Both the position numbers and the translations under genes were made by a program. 64,000 nucleotides of DNA from Sipunculus nudus (Eukaryota > Annelida > Sipuncula > Golfingiida > Sipunculidae): NCBI GenBank assembly GCA_026874595.1, contig CM049306.1, positions 55,487,519-55,551,518 of the forward strand, in the 5' to 3' direction. Of this stretch, positions 1 to 12,600 are shown one piece after another. Positions within the stretch are counted from its first letter, which is position 1, and the number at the start of each line of letters is the position of its first letter. The notes beneath the pieces are model-generated. The model ran no database searches. It had not been told where the DNA came from and saw nothing but the letters and a program-made list of their open reading frames with translations.

Positions 1-895
1 TACTTTCCAAGATCTTCGAACATGTTGATTTTTGGACCAATGCATGCATCCCTTATTGAGATATTAATGATTTTGTGTAATTTTCACCATATATGGCAAT
101 ATTCAAGGTCAAGGCCACTCTAATAGGAAAGGTCATGACCCCAATTTATATATACATCATCCCATAACCCATGTTTATGTATATGCATAATATGAAAGAA
201 ATCTGTCCATTAGTTTTATACTTATAATGCTCACAGGTTATAAATGTACTGTTAAGTGGCAATGATGGGGTATTAAACGGCACGAAAACAAGTAAAAGAA
301 TAACAGGTGGCGCCACCTGTTTCCGGTACATGACATTACTATCCAAGATCTTCGGTCAAGTTGATTTTTGGACCAATGCATGCATCCCTTATTGAGAAAT
401 TAATGATTTTGTGTAATTTTCACCATATATGGCAATATTCAAGGTCAAGGCCACTCTCATAGGAAAGGTCATGTTCCCAATTTAAATAAACATCATCCCA
501 TAACCCATATCTATGTATTTGCAAAATATGAAAGAAATCTGTCCATTAGTTTTTGACTTATAATGCTCACAGTACTGTCAAGTAGCAATTTTCGGGATAT
601 TAAACGGCATGAAAACAAGTAAAGAATAATAGGTGGCGCCACCAGTTTCTGGAACATGACAACCCTATCCATGATCTTCGATCAACTTGATTTTGGGATC
701 AATCCATGCAAGTTTTCTTGAGATATTTAAGAATTTGTGTGATTTTCCCCAAAATTGAACCTATTCAAGGTCAAGGTCACTCTCCTAGTTGAGGTCATGA
801 CCTCATTTTAAATAGGCGTCGTCCTCTCACCCATATCTATACATAAACCAAGTTTGGTAAAGATCCGTGTAATATTTTTTGAGTTATTGTGTCCA
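1..895. repeat. ~330-bp tandem repeat, about 2.7 copies
   Basis: Three head-to-tail copies are visible. The landmark TCCAAGATC starts at 6 and 342, and its variant TCCATGATC at 668, giving periods of 336 and 326 bases. Each copy carries an AAGGTCAAGG-type block, and the first two carry the palindrome GGTGGCGCCACC (306-317; 632-643, last bases diverged). The third copy is the most diverged and runs into different sequence near 895. The left end is cut by the window edge, so the true copy number is unknown. Short open frames here are not convincing as genes. Confidence 0.85.
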
Positions 896-947
896 AAAGA
901 AATCTCTGCGGCGGCGGCGGCGCGACCGTGCCTAAACCATACCCAGA

Positions 948-1690
948 TAGCATGCAAACAAGGGACCCATGTGGGACCAATATGTACAAACCCATGGGTC
1001 CCATATGGGCTAACCCAGTGGGCACCCGTGACTTTTTGCTCCCGGGTCCAATGTTGGCTAGGACGTGGGGCCAACATGGGTATACATGTGGGCCCATGGA
1101 GGGTACCAGGTGGGGCCTGTATATGGGGCCCACGAATGGCTACCAATGGGCTAAACAGGGGCAGACACAAGGGTCCTTGGAGGGTTTGTCACTACATGCA
1201 AACAAGGGACCCTTGAGATACATGTCCATGGGCCCTGTATGGGCTAACCCCATGGGCACCCGTGACTTTTTGCTCCCGGGTCCAATGTTGGCTAGGACGT
1301 GGGGCCAACATGGGTACACATGTGGGCCATTGGAGGGTACCAGGCGGGGCCTGTATATGGGGCCCACGAATGGCTACCAATGGGCTAAACAGGGGCAGAC
1401 ACATGGGTCCTTAGAGGGTTTGTCACTACATGCAAACAAGGGACCCTTGTGGTACATGTCCATGGGCCCCATATGGGCTAACCCCGTGGGCACCCGTGAC
1501 TTTTTGCTCCCGGGTCCAATGTTGGCTAGGACGTTGGGCCAACATGGGTACACATGTGGGCCCATGGAGGGTAACAGGCGGGGTCTGTATATGGGGCCCA
1601 AGAATTGCTACCAATGGGCTAAACATGAGCAGACACAAGGGTCCTTGGAGTGTTTATCACTGCATGCAAACGGAGTTGATATAAATTAAG
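948..1690. repeat. 234-bp GGGCCC-rich tandem repeat, about 3 copies
   Basis: A GC-rich unit repeats with a period of about 234-243 bases; the landmark AACAAGGGACCC starts near 958, 1200 and 1434. Units contain many ATGGGCCCAC/GTGGGCCCAT words. Because 234 is a multiple of three, frames stay open through all copies on both strands, which explains a 266-codon plus-strand frame and several minus-strand frames. I treat it as a satellite, not a gene. Confidence 0.85.
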
Positions 1691-1904
1691 TTGGATTAAA
1701 TCAATGAAGGATTATTTAAATTGATTTTTTAAAAATCATATATAAGTGAATTTTTACCAGCCCTAGATAATACAATATGTGTTTTGGACAATTTTTCTTT
1801 GTTCTTGAAAGCATGATCATGATTTATTTGTCCAGAATAATATGTACAAACTTGCCACTTTATCTTACATGAATGGTACAACTGGTCATAAAAACTAACA
1901 CAAG

Positions 1905-2075
1905 ACATTCTCCATGGCAAGGATGGTGGCGTGCGGTAATCTGTTAGGGGGGAGGAAACAGGGGGACCTGGACAGGCCACTACAACTCGCTCTCATAGCC
2001 ACTCGGGATTGAACTCGGGTCACCAGGTGCCAGCAGGGAACGCTTACCGTTTTACCACTTTTCTGTTTTCACTGT
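1905..2075 (-). mobile_element. tRNA-derived SINE-like fragment
   Basis: On the minus strand the segment carries a pol III B-box-like word GAGTTCAATCCC (complement at 2004-2015), followed by a sequence similar to the one near 59.7 kb (shared CTCTCATAG/TGTCATAGG and GGAGGAAACAGG blocks). This is the pattern of a tRNA-related SINE head. No clear A box or target duplication was found. Confidence 0.5.
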
Positions 2076-2520
2076 GTAATACAGTGGTGTTCCGATTAAT
2101 CGATTGATGACTGGTCTTTTTTTCCAAAATTAATTAATCGATTGCATTTTGCATAATCGGGTAATATGATTATGCATGCATATGCAAAGAATCCTGTCAG
2201 AGATATGCGAACACAAAATAACAATGTATAGCGAACAGCATCACAACAGAACCTTGCGGCAGCCAACAATCGTCCGTCGGCAAGTTCGACTTGGCTACGG
2301 GTGAATGGATTGTTTCATTATGAATAGTGATGTACAAGTCAGACTATTTACTAGGGTCAATATTTATGGTACTAGTATACAGTAGATTACACGGTAATAT
2401 AGAAAGTACATAAAATAATCGATTAAATTATCGATCATCAGCCGTTTTTATTTTTTAATCATCGATTATGATTTTAAAACCATTTCCTACAACTTATATA
2501 TATACACACACACACACATT
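2076..2520. other. Unannotated AT-rich stretch with a short CA run
   Basis: No recognisable gene. It contains AATCGATTA-like words and a short TATACACACACA run near 2497-2518. Confidence 0.5.
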
Positions 2521-2524
2521 TGAA

Positions 2525-2785
2525 AAGCTCAGAGGAAATAGCCCTGCTCACTGGGGATAATTACATATTAACTATATATTTGTCATACTAATAATGTGTA
2601 CTTTTATGGACTATATCAAAGGTGGAGGTGTCTCTCATGATCAAATAATTCTAGAAGTATCCTTATTTCAGCTATGTGACAGTGATATGTGCATAAAATA
2701 ATCATGGAACCTGTCACTTATAAAACAAGGAATAATGTGATACACATTTTATTTATTAGCTGAAATAAAGTGCTCCCAAAACAAG
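2525..2785 (+). repeat. Dispersed repeat family E, left part of interrupted copy
   Basis: Resembles 28755-28950: shared words include CATAAAATAA, CCTGTCA and TTTATTTA followed by GCTGAAATAAA. The match stops near 2785 and resumes near 4145, so this copy looks split by an insertion of about 1.35 kb. Confidence 0.45.
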
Positions 2786-3039
2786 GCATACAGGCCTAAT
2801 GCGAACCTGTACAAAGTTTGGGAGTATGAATGGAGGTTTATTTTTTAAATTTAATATTGTTCCTCTTATGTCCTGCATATCTACCTTCGTCATTATGATT
2901 TCAGCAAAATGGACGTTTCAGACCTGCATTTTTCGGCCTTAGACATTATAAAACTAGAATGTATCAGTCAGGATATTTCGGATATGTTTTCTTTTCTTTT
3001 TCTGCCAGGGATGATTATTGGGACGGATGAACGCGCAAT

Positions 3040-3250
3040 TTGGCAGCATGGTTTCGGACAAGAAAATTTTTTAAATGTTTAGCCAAGAAATAAGCAAATC
3101 CCGATAGAATTTTTTAGATGACTAATTTTTTTGCAAAAAAAAAAAAAAATTGTGATGCTAGCTCCTGCCCTTTTTGAGATAGCTATGACGCACGACAGAC
3201 GACGGCACACCATCGCATAAGCTCACAGATTTGCTATAAATGCAAACCAA
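3040..3250 (+). repeat. Dispersed repeat family A, truncated copy
   Basis: Contains the family-A 3' block: GATGACT, GATGCTAGCTCCTGCC, GAGATAGCTATG, then ACGACGGC and CATCGCATAAGCTCACAG. The same order occurs at 4000-4140 and 22550-22675. Only the right half of the unit is present. Confidence 0.6.
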
Positions 3251-3499
3251 GTTTTTTTTCAAAGAGTTGAAAAATATAGTTCCACTAGTTCTAATCTGGG
3301 CATTCTGCGTCTAGACGATGTTTCTAGACGTCTAGACGATGTGTCTAGACACCAAACAGAGCCAGGTCAGTTGCCATGGTGATGTCTGGACCTAACCTGG
3401 TTGAACTGAGTGACCTCCTGACTTGGCATGTTGAAACTTGGCATGTCAAATCTGTTTTCAAACACTGAAAGCCTTTTCCAATTGGCTACACTGGCAAAA

Positions 3500-4145
3500 G
3501 CTGCATTTACCCAATCTATTCTTATAAAACTGACAGAACCCTACCATTGAATAATTCTTGTAAAGTTTAAACCAATCAGCTTAACAGTTTCATCATAAAA
3601 CTGTATAGGCTAGAAGAGTCTAAAATTACATTTTTTCTTGTAAAAAAGGTCAATGTTAGTGGCGCCACCAAAACCTCAATTTAAGATATGACTTATGTGA
3701 TAAAACATTTGCATAAAATTTGGTGATACTAGCTCCAGAAGTTACTGAGATCATTTTCATTTTAGTGTGCGTTTTTGGACAGATGACTAAGTTTAACCTC
3801 CTGTCACTCGGCCAAAAATCTCCGAACTGGAACCATTCGAACAAACTTGAGAGAGATTGTTCCAGGGATAATTTCTATTAAATATTGGACAATTTGCTAG
3901 GACAGTTTCGGAGAAGAAGTTTTTTTAATCTTTTTTAGCGTTTTCCCTATTAAATCTAAGAAAATACAGTTAGAAAAAAAATTAAACAAAATCCGATAGA
4001 GTTTTTCAGGTGACTGATTATTTGCAAAAAAAATGATGCTAGCTCCTGCCATTTTTGAGATAGCTATGGTTAACGTACAGACGACGCACGACACAAGACG
4101 CACTTACGCACGACGGCGCATCATCGCATAAGCTCGCAGGTTGGC
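3500..4145 (+). repeat. Dispersed repeat family A, long copy
   Basis: Colinear with 21945-22680: AATCTATTCTTATA, then CAGCTT(A/G)ACAGTTTCATCA, GTGGCGCCACCA (3660-3671), CATTTGCATAAA, and the CATCGCATAAGCTC end. Identity is partial, with indels. No coding capacity is apparent. Confidence 0.65.
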
Positions 4146-4318
4146 TAAAAATTGAAAATTTTATTTTCAAATGAACATAAGCTAAATCTGATAAGTATAC
4201 ATGTATATTGTACTCACTGTGTGAAACATTGATATTTTGGCCTCTTATCGTTAATAATGCAATCATGAAAAAAAATTTATTTGCTTAAGATAAGTTTGGA
4301 TAGAGGGAGGAGGAGGCG

Positions 4319-4370
<52 letters not shown>

Positions 4371-4660
4371 GGGAGGGGGTATTAAACAATGCTTATAGGA
4401 AAAGAGTTGATTAAACAAAGAAGATGGACAGATGGCACTGGTCCCTTTATGTCACATACTGCTAAGCAAGAACATAATATGTTTCAATTATATCCTTTTT
4501 TTTATTACACTGATTTTTTTTCTCATTTAATAAATCCCTATATATTTGCTATTAAACTAATGGGCCAGTCCACAGGTGCAGGTGCTCAATGGCAAGAGAA
4601 AGGGGGTGTTACTGGTGAGAGGTGAAATTTAAGGCAACAGTACTTACGGGAGGAAATGTT
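4145..4660 (+). repeat. Dispersed repeat family E, right part of interrupted copy
   Basis: Matches 28960-29480 over about 500 bases: TTTTCAAATGA, GGCTTATAGGAAAA-like words, ATATGTTTCAATTA, TTCTCATTTAATAAATCC and CACAGGTGCA in the same order. An AG microsatellite has expanded inside this copy. Confidence 0.65.
4322..4370. repeat. (AG)n microsatellite
   Basis: About 42 bases of uninterrupted AG, then GAAAGAGG. It lies inside the family-E copy, whose sister copy has only a short AG run near 29155. Confidence 0.95.
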
Positions 4661-4669
4661 TATTCATAA

Positions 4670-5460
4670 TTGTAACAAATTTAAAAAAAGACAGACAGGT
4701 GGAAAAACAAAGCTAATTACTTTATTTTATCTTATGCTTAGGCAGGAAAATAATGAAAAAATATTTGCATAAGATCCTCATTCTTTTCATCACATCAATC
4801 TTTTTTTTTTTCAAGTTTATAAATATTATACATTTGCAATATATCATATATATATCTGAATATATAAGTTGATTTACAATTCTTAATAGCATCTTCATTT
4901 ATCCCAAATTTTGTCCAAAAACAACACATTATACATTCACATGTATTATTTTTTTACCACTAATAATATATATATTTTATAAATTTGCAAAACAATAAAT
5001 ATCTGAAAATTTAACTTGATTCAGAATTTACAATTTTAAATTGCACCTTCATTAATCCATAATTTGGCTCATATATTATCATATTACGTATCCTGTTGGG
5101 TTTAATTTTATTTTTAATTTGTCAAAATTATTGAAAAGGGAATTAATTTATTTAGAGTATTTCATTATGTCTAAAAAACCAAGTAAGCTTTACATTTCAA
5201 TGTAATTTCTGTGTCAGTCTAGGAAGAATTCTAACGATAGGTTTCACATTACATTTGGTGCCGGAGGGGGGGGGGGGGTTGATATGAAAATTAATGTACA
5301 CTTGTTACAGCAGGGGATGTCCCAAGTGACCCATTATGAATCAGGTAAGCAGAGAGAGATGCATTGAATGCCCTCCAGTGACCAAAGTGGGCTGCATGAC
5401 AATGCAATTGACACAATAAGAGCCTCTAAAAAATATTTCAATAACTAGCTTAATTTTGCC
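4670..5460. other. AT-rich stretch without recognisable genes
   Basis: Long A/T runs and no convincing open frame. A G-homopolymer lies near 5265-5278. Confidence 0.5.
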
Positions 5461-6345
5461 ATTACACACTTAAGTCTTTCTTGCAAACCCTTCGTACGGC
5501 TGCGTGGCAGAACAACGTTAACCAAGTTGGAACGATCATGTTAGTTAAGCTTGATTGAGCGCGGTTTGCTTCTGGATTGGCGTACAAAACAGTGTCCGAT
5601 CTAGAGCACGGGAGGTATAGGGCTATTTCCGATCGTGTATATTTTTACACAGCTCCCCCCCCCCGTATTTATTACGTTTTATGCAAATTAAATTTATTTG
5701 ATAATAGCCAGTTATTCTACTTGTAATGATGGACCGCTTACTTTTGAAAATATTCAAAATAATATCAGCGAGGTTTGTAATATTCTCCACGAGGTGTCCG
5801 AAAATGTCCGGCTTTTATATGGTCCTGCCGAGATCAGTTTCGGAATCATCCTCCACGGAGGGTCACAGACTATAGCGACATTCTTGACATCGCGTGGATA
5901 AATCCTCTACAGGCAATCCTAAGGCCGAAGGCGGAAAAAGCCGACCTTTTTAAATCTCTTTGTTAAAATGGCTGCGAACATGTGACTATGAGGTTTTGAT
6001 TTTGAAAATTCAGAATGAAATGAGCTAATTTGGATATCCGATCGCCATATACCTATGCTTGCAGCATCGCATTTGTGAGCACTGGAATTGTTGCACATGC
6101 ACGGACTATTTCCCGCTATGAAACAACATGAATGAAACTACAATCGCATGCGCGTAGTGTACTATGAATCTCTGATTGGCTCTCTTTCTAGGGCTGCTGG
6201 GCGATCGCAGCTAATCGCATGGAAGCCCGGTAGGTCGTCTTATGCAAATAAACTCTTTAATCAAATATACACACAATGAAAATGCTAAAAATTGCGATAG
6301 GCACCTGTGTTATTTGTGGCCAATGCCGCGTTATACCGCTATTCT
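5460..6345. promoter_or_regulatory. CpG-richer island, possible promoter or unrecognised exon
   Basis: CpG density is visibly higher than in the flanks. Two inverted CCAAT words (ATTGGC, near 5575 and 6175) and an NRF1-like CGCATGCGCG (6145-6154) are present, a combination common in animal housekeeping promoters. A short frame at 5698-5901 matches no family I know. No downstream gene was recognised on either strand, so the promoter idea is speculative. Confidence 0.25.
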
Positions 6346-6359
6346 AAGGGGCTCCGAAT

Positions 6360-7440
6360 CGTTTGATGCAAAAAAAAAAAAAAAAAAAATCTAAAATGAT
6401 GTTCATCAGTATATACCTACGTTTGTTATATTTGTTTATATTAGTTTGTCATTTTTCCTTGCATTTGTTTACATTTCTAAGGGGTAAACTTTTAATTAAT
6501 TTGATATATATGATTAAATTCCCGACTGGTATAGTTTCACCATATTTTACATATTGTGTTTTTTTTAAATGTGTTTCTGAGGTTTTTTTTCGATGATTGA
6601 CAACAGATAGATCCTATCTGAAAGATGTTTTATGTGATATTTTAAAGAAAAAGACTGTTTGCTTATTTTTCTTGATTTCTGACTGGGTGGCTCTGATGAA
6701 CCCTGATATTGCTAACATGTGCGTTTGTAATTCGAATTGTATATTACATGGCTATTTTTATTTGCCTGAACTTTCCTTTACTTGTTGTTAGCTTTTTATT
6801 GCCACCGACCATATAACATACTTCAAATTAATAGTTTAATTTGCAACAAGTGTCCTATACCGGTTATTATAAACTTTCAAGTTGTTAAAGTAAGAAAAAT
6901 AGATTGATTGGTTTTACAAAATTGTTTTAATGGACTGATTAGTTTTACAAAATGTTTAAATTGATAAAAGTTCAAAAAGAAAAAATCTTGATTTTTTAAA
7001 AGTTTTTCACTGGCCCATCAAGAAAATAATGAGGATATCCTGTAGATACTGAGAATACTTTATTTGCACTACTCATTGTAAAAGGGAACATATAGTTCCT
7101 ATCTATTCATGTCATCATTTGCAAAATTTATATGGAAAAATGGCGGTTTTTATATCTTTAATGTTTGAATTATATTTATTTTTTTATTTTTTCCCTTCTC
7201 CTTCCCATCACTGTCCATTTCTTTTTGTTCGAGATACTTTTTATTAAATATGTAAGGCCTTATAATTAAGAAAGGGCTCACAACTTCAAGAAATTACACA
7301 ATACTGACTAATTTCTGGTATGTACATGGCAAATATATAGAGAAATATCTATATCAAATATGATCAATATCAGATCAGAAGTTTTGATGATCTTGAAAGT
7401 TAAGAACTGGCTTTAAATGGAAAATTTAATTTTTACCTAA
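6360..7440. other. AT-rich stretch without supported genes
   Basis: Contains an A-run near 6370-6390 and a frame of about 140 codons interrupted by a TGA near 6594. Composition is low-complexity and no family is recognisable. Confidence 0.45.
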
Positions 7441-7449
7441 ATATTTAAA

Positions 7450-7640
7450 AGGAACGAAGTTGAGCGACCCAATTTTCGGTATGGTAGGGTTTTTTTGGGA
7501 GGACATCTTACAATATGCCGCATTTCGGATTCATATGTCCAACGGTTACAAAAAATACCCTACTAACGGACGGACGCCCGGACGATGGACAATGGACATG
7601 GCTATAGCTCAGATGACTTTTAGTCAGCTGAGCTCAACAT
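7450..7640 (-). mobile_element. AGCTCAGCTGAC hairpin-ended repeat, fragment
   Basis: On the minus strand it begins GAGCTCAGCTGACT, then AAAAGTCATCTGAGCTATAGC (complement of 7601-7635), followed by a CCGTCCGTCC-like tract. This is the same start as the elements at 32702, 38161 and 44298. Only one end is recognisable. Confidence 0.55.
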
Positions 7641-7644
7641 ATAA

Positions 7645-9020
7645 TTATCCCTAGACTGAATGGGAAATTTTCAAAGCAAATAAATCACTCTGAACATAAT
7701 ATTAAGGACTTCATACTTTATTGGTGGTTCACCAGAATGTTAATTACAAACATTATTTAGAATTACAAAATAACATGGATAATATACATCTGAAACTTGA
7801 AAGAACTATATCTACCAAGGGATTATTCTACGCTTTTCTATGGTCCTTTATATATGTGCCACATCCCATCTGAAAATTTTCTTTTAACAAGAAATTCACC
7901 ATTCATCAATTTAGGCTCCACTTTGAACTTTGAACCTTTTTAAACTTAACAGCACATAAATAATCCTTCTTTCGCAAAAAAAGGATTCTTGAAAGATAGA
8001 ATAATTCCTGGTATCAATAAATCTTCCACAAAAAGATTCGAAATATATGTCCGTAAAATCTGAGTTTCTGGTGTGACTTTCACCTATTCCAACTTGTGCT
8101 ACTATCCTTTGAATACATAAAATGAGTGCATTAATGGAGTAAATTTTATATTGAACTCATCAATTGTTCATAACATAGGATCCAGATCCATTGTTATTTT
8201 GCTTGCCTGGACATTCCCTGCAGTGTTCTCCAAAATGACAATATGTATGGGCTTGAATAGGAAGTTGGGTTGAGTTCTCTCCAGGGTTTTTTTCATGTGT
8301 GTTTTCCCATATATCTAAAGCAGAAAACTTTGTTTTAATATTTTTAAATACTTAACTTACAATAGGAACATAAAAAAAAACTAACATAAAAAAAAATATT
8401 ATCAACTTTGAATATTATTCATTAAAAAAATCCATTTTAATACTATTAATCGATGTGGACTAAATTTTCCCTGTTGTCTGTGGATCTAAAAAAACCCCAC
8501 AAACCATAGCATGCATACTATACAAAGACACATGATATCAGAAGTCAGATTTACTAGAATTCTCTGCATGAACTGCTCTAAACCAAACTATTTTCAAAAT
8601 ATATTAATAATATAAAATAATTTAATTAGCATATTGATTTTTTTATTATAGGGAATTTAATATGAAACTTCCTATTACTGTAGGTAAAAAAAAAGAAAAG
8701 AAACTGAAACCCTAATGGATAATTTTTTTTTAAATATGGTCATGATATATAGAGTAAAAAAGGCAACATGACAGCCTATATGTACATCTGCAAAAAAAGT
8801 ATTTACATATACTTCTATATTCTTACAGTTACAGTGACATTGTTATTTGTATAAACAAATATTAAATTTTAAAATTTACATGACAATCTTTAACAATAAC
8901 ACTAACACTAAGTAATAGATAAACCGTGTGAAAATGTAACATTATTGATTCATTTAAAGAGCATGACGTGATTATTCATGGTCATATGGCATAGTTTGTC
9001 AGTAATCCATGGCTCACCAT
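7645..9020. other. AT-rich stretch without recognisable features
   Basis: No repeat partner inside the window, no supported open frame and no RNA gene was seen. Confidence 0.45.
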
Positions 9021-9024
9021 AGCA

Positions 9025-9520
9025 ATTTATTTGCGTCTTGCAGGCCCTCCGACTTCGGACACCGAACATCCCGGAATACAAACCAGCGTCCTTGAGACCT
9101 TGACATAGCCATTTTGGCTGACGACAATTCCGCAACTCGCTGCGCTTAACCGTTTATCAAACACTGTAGAAAAACCGTACACCAGTAATATTGTATCCTC
9201 TGTGAAAATGAAGTCTATAGAACGTAGAAACTATAAAATTATGAACTTCTTAACGAAACTTAGTGTTCCACATGCCGAAATATCCACGCCTGACAGTCCC
9301 GCCCAGCAGACGACATGACTATAGTGCACTCCTTCTTATCACTACGCGGGCCCACACGCAGCGTGACGTCAAAGAGACCGCGGATTACGCTACATGAAAT
9401 AGTTCTTTCGTTGTAAGCAAATATGTCGTCAGATTGTGTGCACGTTATATTCATCAAGTTTAAATTGCTTGAAATTGCACAGTATAAACAAACGGTCAAG
9501 ATATAAAACTGACATTTTGA
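9025..9520. promoter_or_regulatory. CpG-richer island with a CRE palindrome
   Basis: CpG-dense against an AT-rich background, with a full TGACGTCA (9364-9371). Minus-strand frames at 8950-9135 and 9260-9499 match nothing I recognise. It may be a promoter or first exon of an unrecognised transcript, or only a unique GC-richer patch. Confidence 0.22.
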
Positions 9521-9639
9521 AGATGAGTTAAGGGTTTCCTGAAAATATGAGATATATTAAAACTAGTATTCAATTTAAGTTGTTCTTATTAAGTTAAATA
9601 AATATAAGATTCATTTAAAATAAAAATATAAATAAACTA

Positions 9640-12600
9640 AAAATTAAATTATTTTATTAATATTTTATAATATTTATTTATCTGATTATTTATTATTAAT
9701 ATGATATTGTTTAATACTATGAATATATTATTTTCATTATAACTATCATTAGGCCTCTTATTGCAATATTTAGTTATCAAAATTAAAATTGATCATAAAA
9801 TCAGAAATAATATATTAATTACATTATATTAAGATATCATAATGTAATATAAATAATTATTGTAATTCAAATGATAATTATAATGAAAAAAATAATATTA
9901 ATAGCATTAAAAATTAGAATATTTGAATACATTTTCAATAATATAAATAAGAAATGAACTATTTTATTAATATTTTATAATATTTATTTATCTGATTATA
10001 TTCATAATATTCATCATGTTACCATAGTTTCCTTTATGTTACTATGGGGTCTTACTCCTAGCTGTGTTTTTCCTAAAGGCATTGAAAATTAACTATAATA
10101 CCTCAAATATATTACTAATTAATTTCCTATTTTTTACTGTAACCCCTATAGGTTACTATAGATGTATATAGTAAACTATAGGATATTTTGGCTGGGTAAA
10201 TACCGACTTTATATGGTTATTATCCAGAAACGTGATGTTTATATGGGTATTACATCGACAATCCCGGAGGGACCCTTGTGACTTAACCCACCTTTCTCCC
10301 TCGACCTAATCTTATTTCAGAAGTAAATCATGTGATGAGTTTAAATAGACAAATACATGAAAATACGTCACGTAGAACAATTTCGAAGGTTTAATAATTA
10401 CTTTTCAAAGATTTAATAATATATCATTATTGTTTATTTTATGTAACCAAACGAACATGCCACGTGGGGCCCGCCATGGGCCCACATGGGGAACAATGCA
10501 GGACAAACTGGACAATGTCCTCATGGGCCCCACGTGGGCACTACCTACATGCACTAGTACTGTTCTATATTATGTTATATAAATGATAGTTATTTTAATA
10601 TAAACTATAGCTTTACTTTATGCTTACATAAAATGATATTAAAGGAACTACAAACTAATATATGCTTTGAAAATTGACAAAGATACTCCACGTTACTAAA
10701 GTTTCTTATATGTGACTATAGACTCCTGCAGTTAATTAAGAATTTTCTTTAGGTATTGAAAATTGACTATAATATTCATCATGTTACCATAGTTTCCTAT
10801 ATGTTACTATGGGGTCCTATTCCATGCTGTGATTTTCCTGGAGGCATTGAAAATTGACTATAATACCCCAAATATTACTACTTCGTTTCCTATATTTTTC
10901 TGTAACCCCTATAGGTTACTATACATGTAAATAGTAAACTATAGGATATTTTGGCTGGGTAAATACGGAGTTTATATGTTTATTATCCAGAAACGTGATG
11001 TTTATACTGGTATAACATAGGCTAGCCTGGAGGGACCCTTGTGAATTAGCCCGCGTGGCTCCCTCGACCTAATCTCAGTTGAGAAGTAAATCTTGTGATG
11101 AGTTTAAATAGATAAAAAAACATGAAGATACGTCACGGAGAACAATTTCGCAGTTAATTAATTACTTCTCAACGATTTAATAATATATCATTGTTTATAT
11201 AATTTTTTTGGTAACAAATACGAACATGTCACATGGGACCGCCATGGGCCCACATGTGGAACAATGCAGTGCAATCTGGACAATGCCCTCATTGGCCCCA
11301 TGTGGGCACTACCTGTGTCCGCCCATATTCAATAATATGAATTAGAAATAAATTATTTATTAATATTTTATAACAAAAAATTACTTATCTGAATATTTTC
11401 TAATAATATTCTAAATTATGTTATATAAAATGATATAAATGGAAACTACAAACTAATATATGCTTTGAAAATTGACAATAAATACTTCACATGACAAAAG
11501 TTTCCTTTTATGTGACTACAGACTCCTGCAGTTAATTAAGATTTTCCTATAGGTATTGAAAATTGACTATAATACTCATCATGTTACCATAGATTCCTGT
11601 ATGTAACTATGCGGGGTCCTATTGCTAGGTGTGATTTTCCTAGAGGCATTGATAATTGACTATATTACCCCACATAATACTAATTAGTTTCCTGTATTTT
11701 AATATAACCCCTATAGGTAACTATACATGTAAATAGCAAACTATAGGATATTTTGGCTGGGTAAATACAGACTTTATATGGTTATTATCCAGAAACGTGA
11801 TGTTTATTCTAGTATTACTTGGGCTAGCCTGGCGGGACCCTTGTGACTTAACCCACGTGGCTCCCTCAACCTAATCTCAGTTGAGAAGTAAATCCTGTGA
11901 TGAGTTCAAATAGACAAAAACATGAAAATACGTCACGTAGAACAATTTCGCAGTTAATTAATTACATCTCAAAGATTTAATAATATATCATTGTTTTTTA
12001 TTTTTTTGTAACAAATACGAAAATGCCACATGGGACCCGCCATGGGCCCACATGTGGAACAATGCAGGACAATCTGGACAATGCCCTCATGGGCCCCATG
12101 TGGGCACTACCTGTGTCCGCCCAGATTCAATAATATGAATAAGAAATAAAATAATAATTAATATTAATATTAATATTTTATAACGAAATATATTGTTCTG
12201 ATTTTTTTATTAATATTCTTCATTATGTTTTATAAAAAAATAGTAATATTAATGAAAACTACAAACTAATATATGCTTTGAAAATTGACAAAATATACTT
12301 CACGTTACTAAAGTTTTCATTTATGTGACTACAGACTCCTGCAGTAAATTAAGATTTTTCTGTAGGTATTGGAAATTGACTATAATATTCATCATGTTAC
12401 CATAGTTTCCTGTATGTTACTATGGGGTCCTACTGCTCGGTGTGATTTTCCTAGAGGCTTTCAAAATTGACTATAATACCCCAAATATTACTAATTAGTT
12501 TCCTATATTTTAATGTTACCCCTGTAGGTTACTATACATGTAAATAGTAAACTATGGGAACTTTTGGCTGGGTAAATACGGATTTGATATGGTTATTATC

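Noticed and set aside
889-1689. 266-codon plus-strand frame and overlapping minus-strand frames
   Set aside because: They arise from the 234-bp tandem repeat, whose length is a multiple of three. Several frames on both strands are open at once and there is no recognisable domain.
5698-5901. 67-codon frame in the CpG-richer island
   Set aside because: Balanced composition made it tempting, but I recognise no family and see no convincing splice context.
6363-6791. Two successive frames in the same phase, separated by one TGA
   Set aside because: AT-rich composition, poly-Lys start from an A run, and no family similarity. A broken gene cannot be supported.
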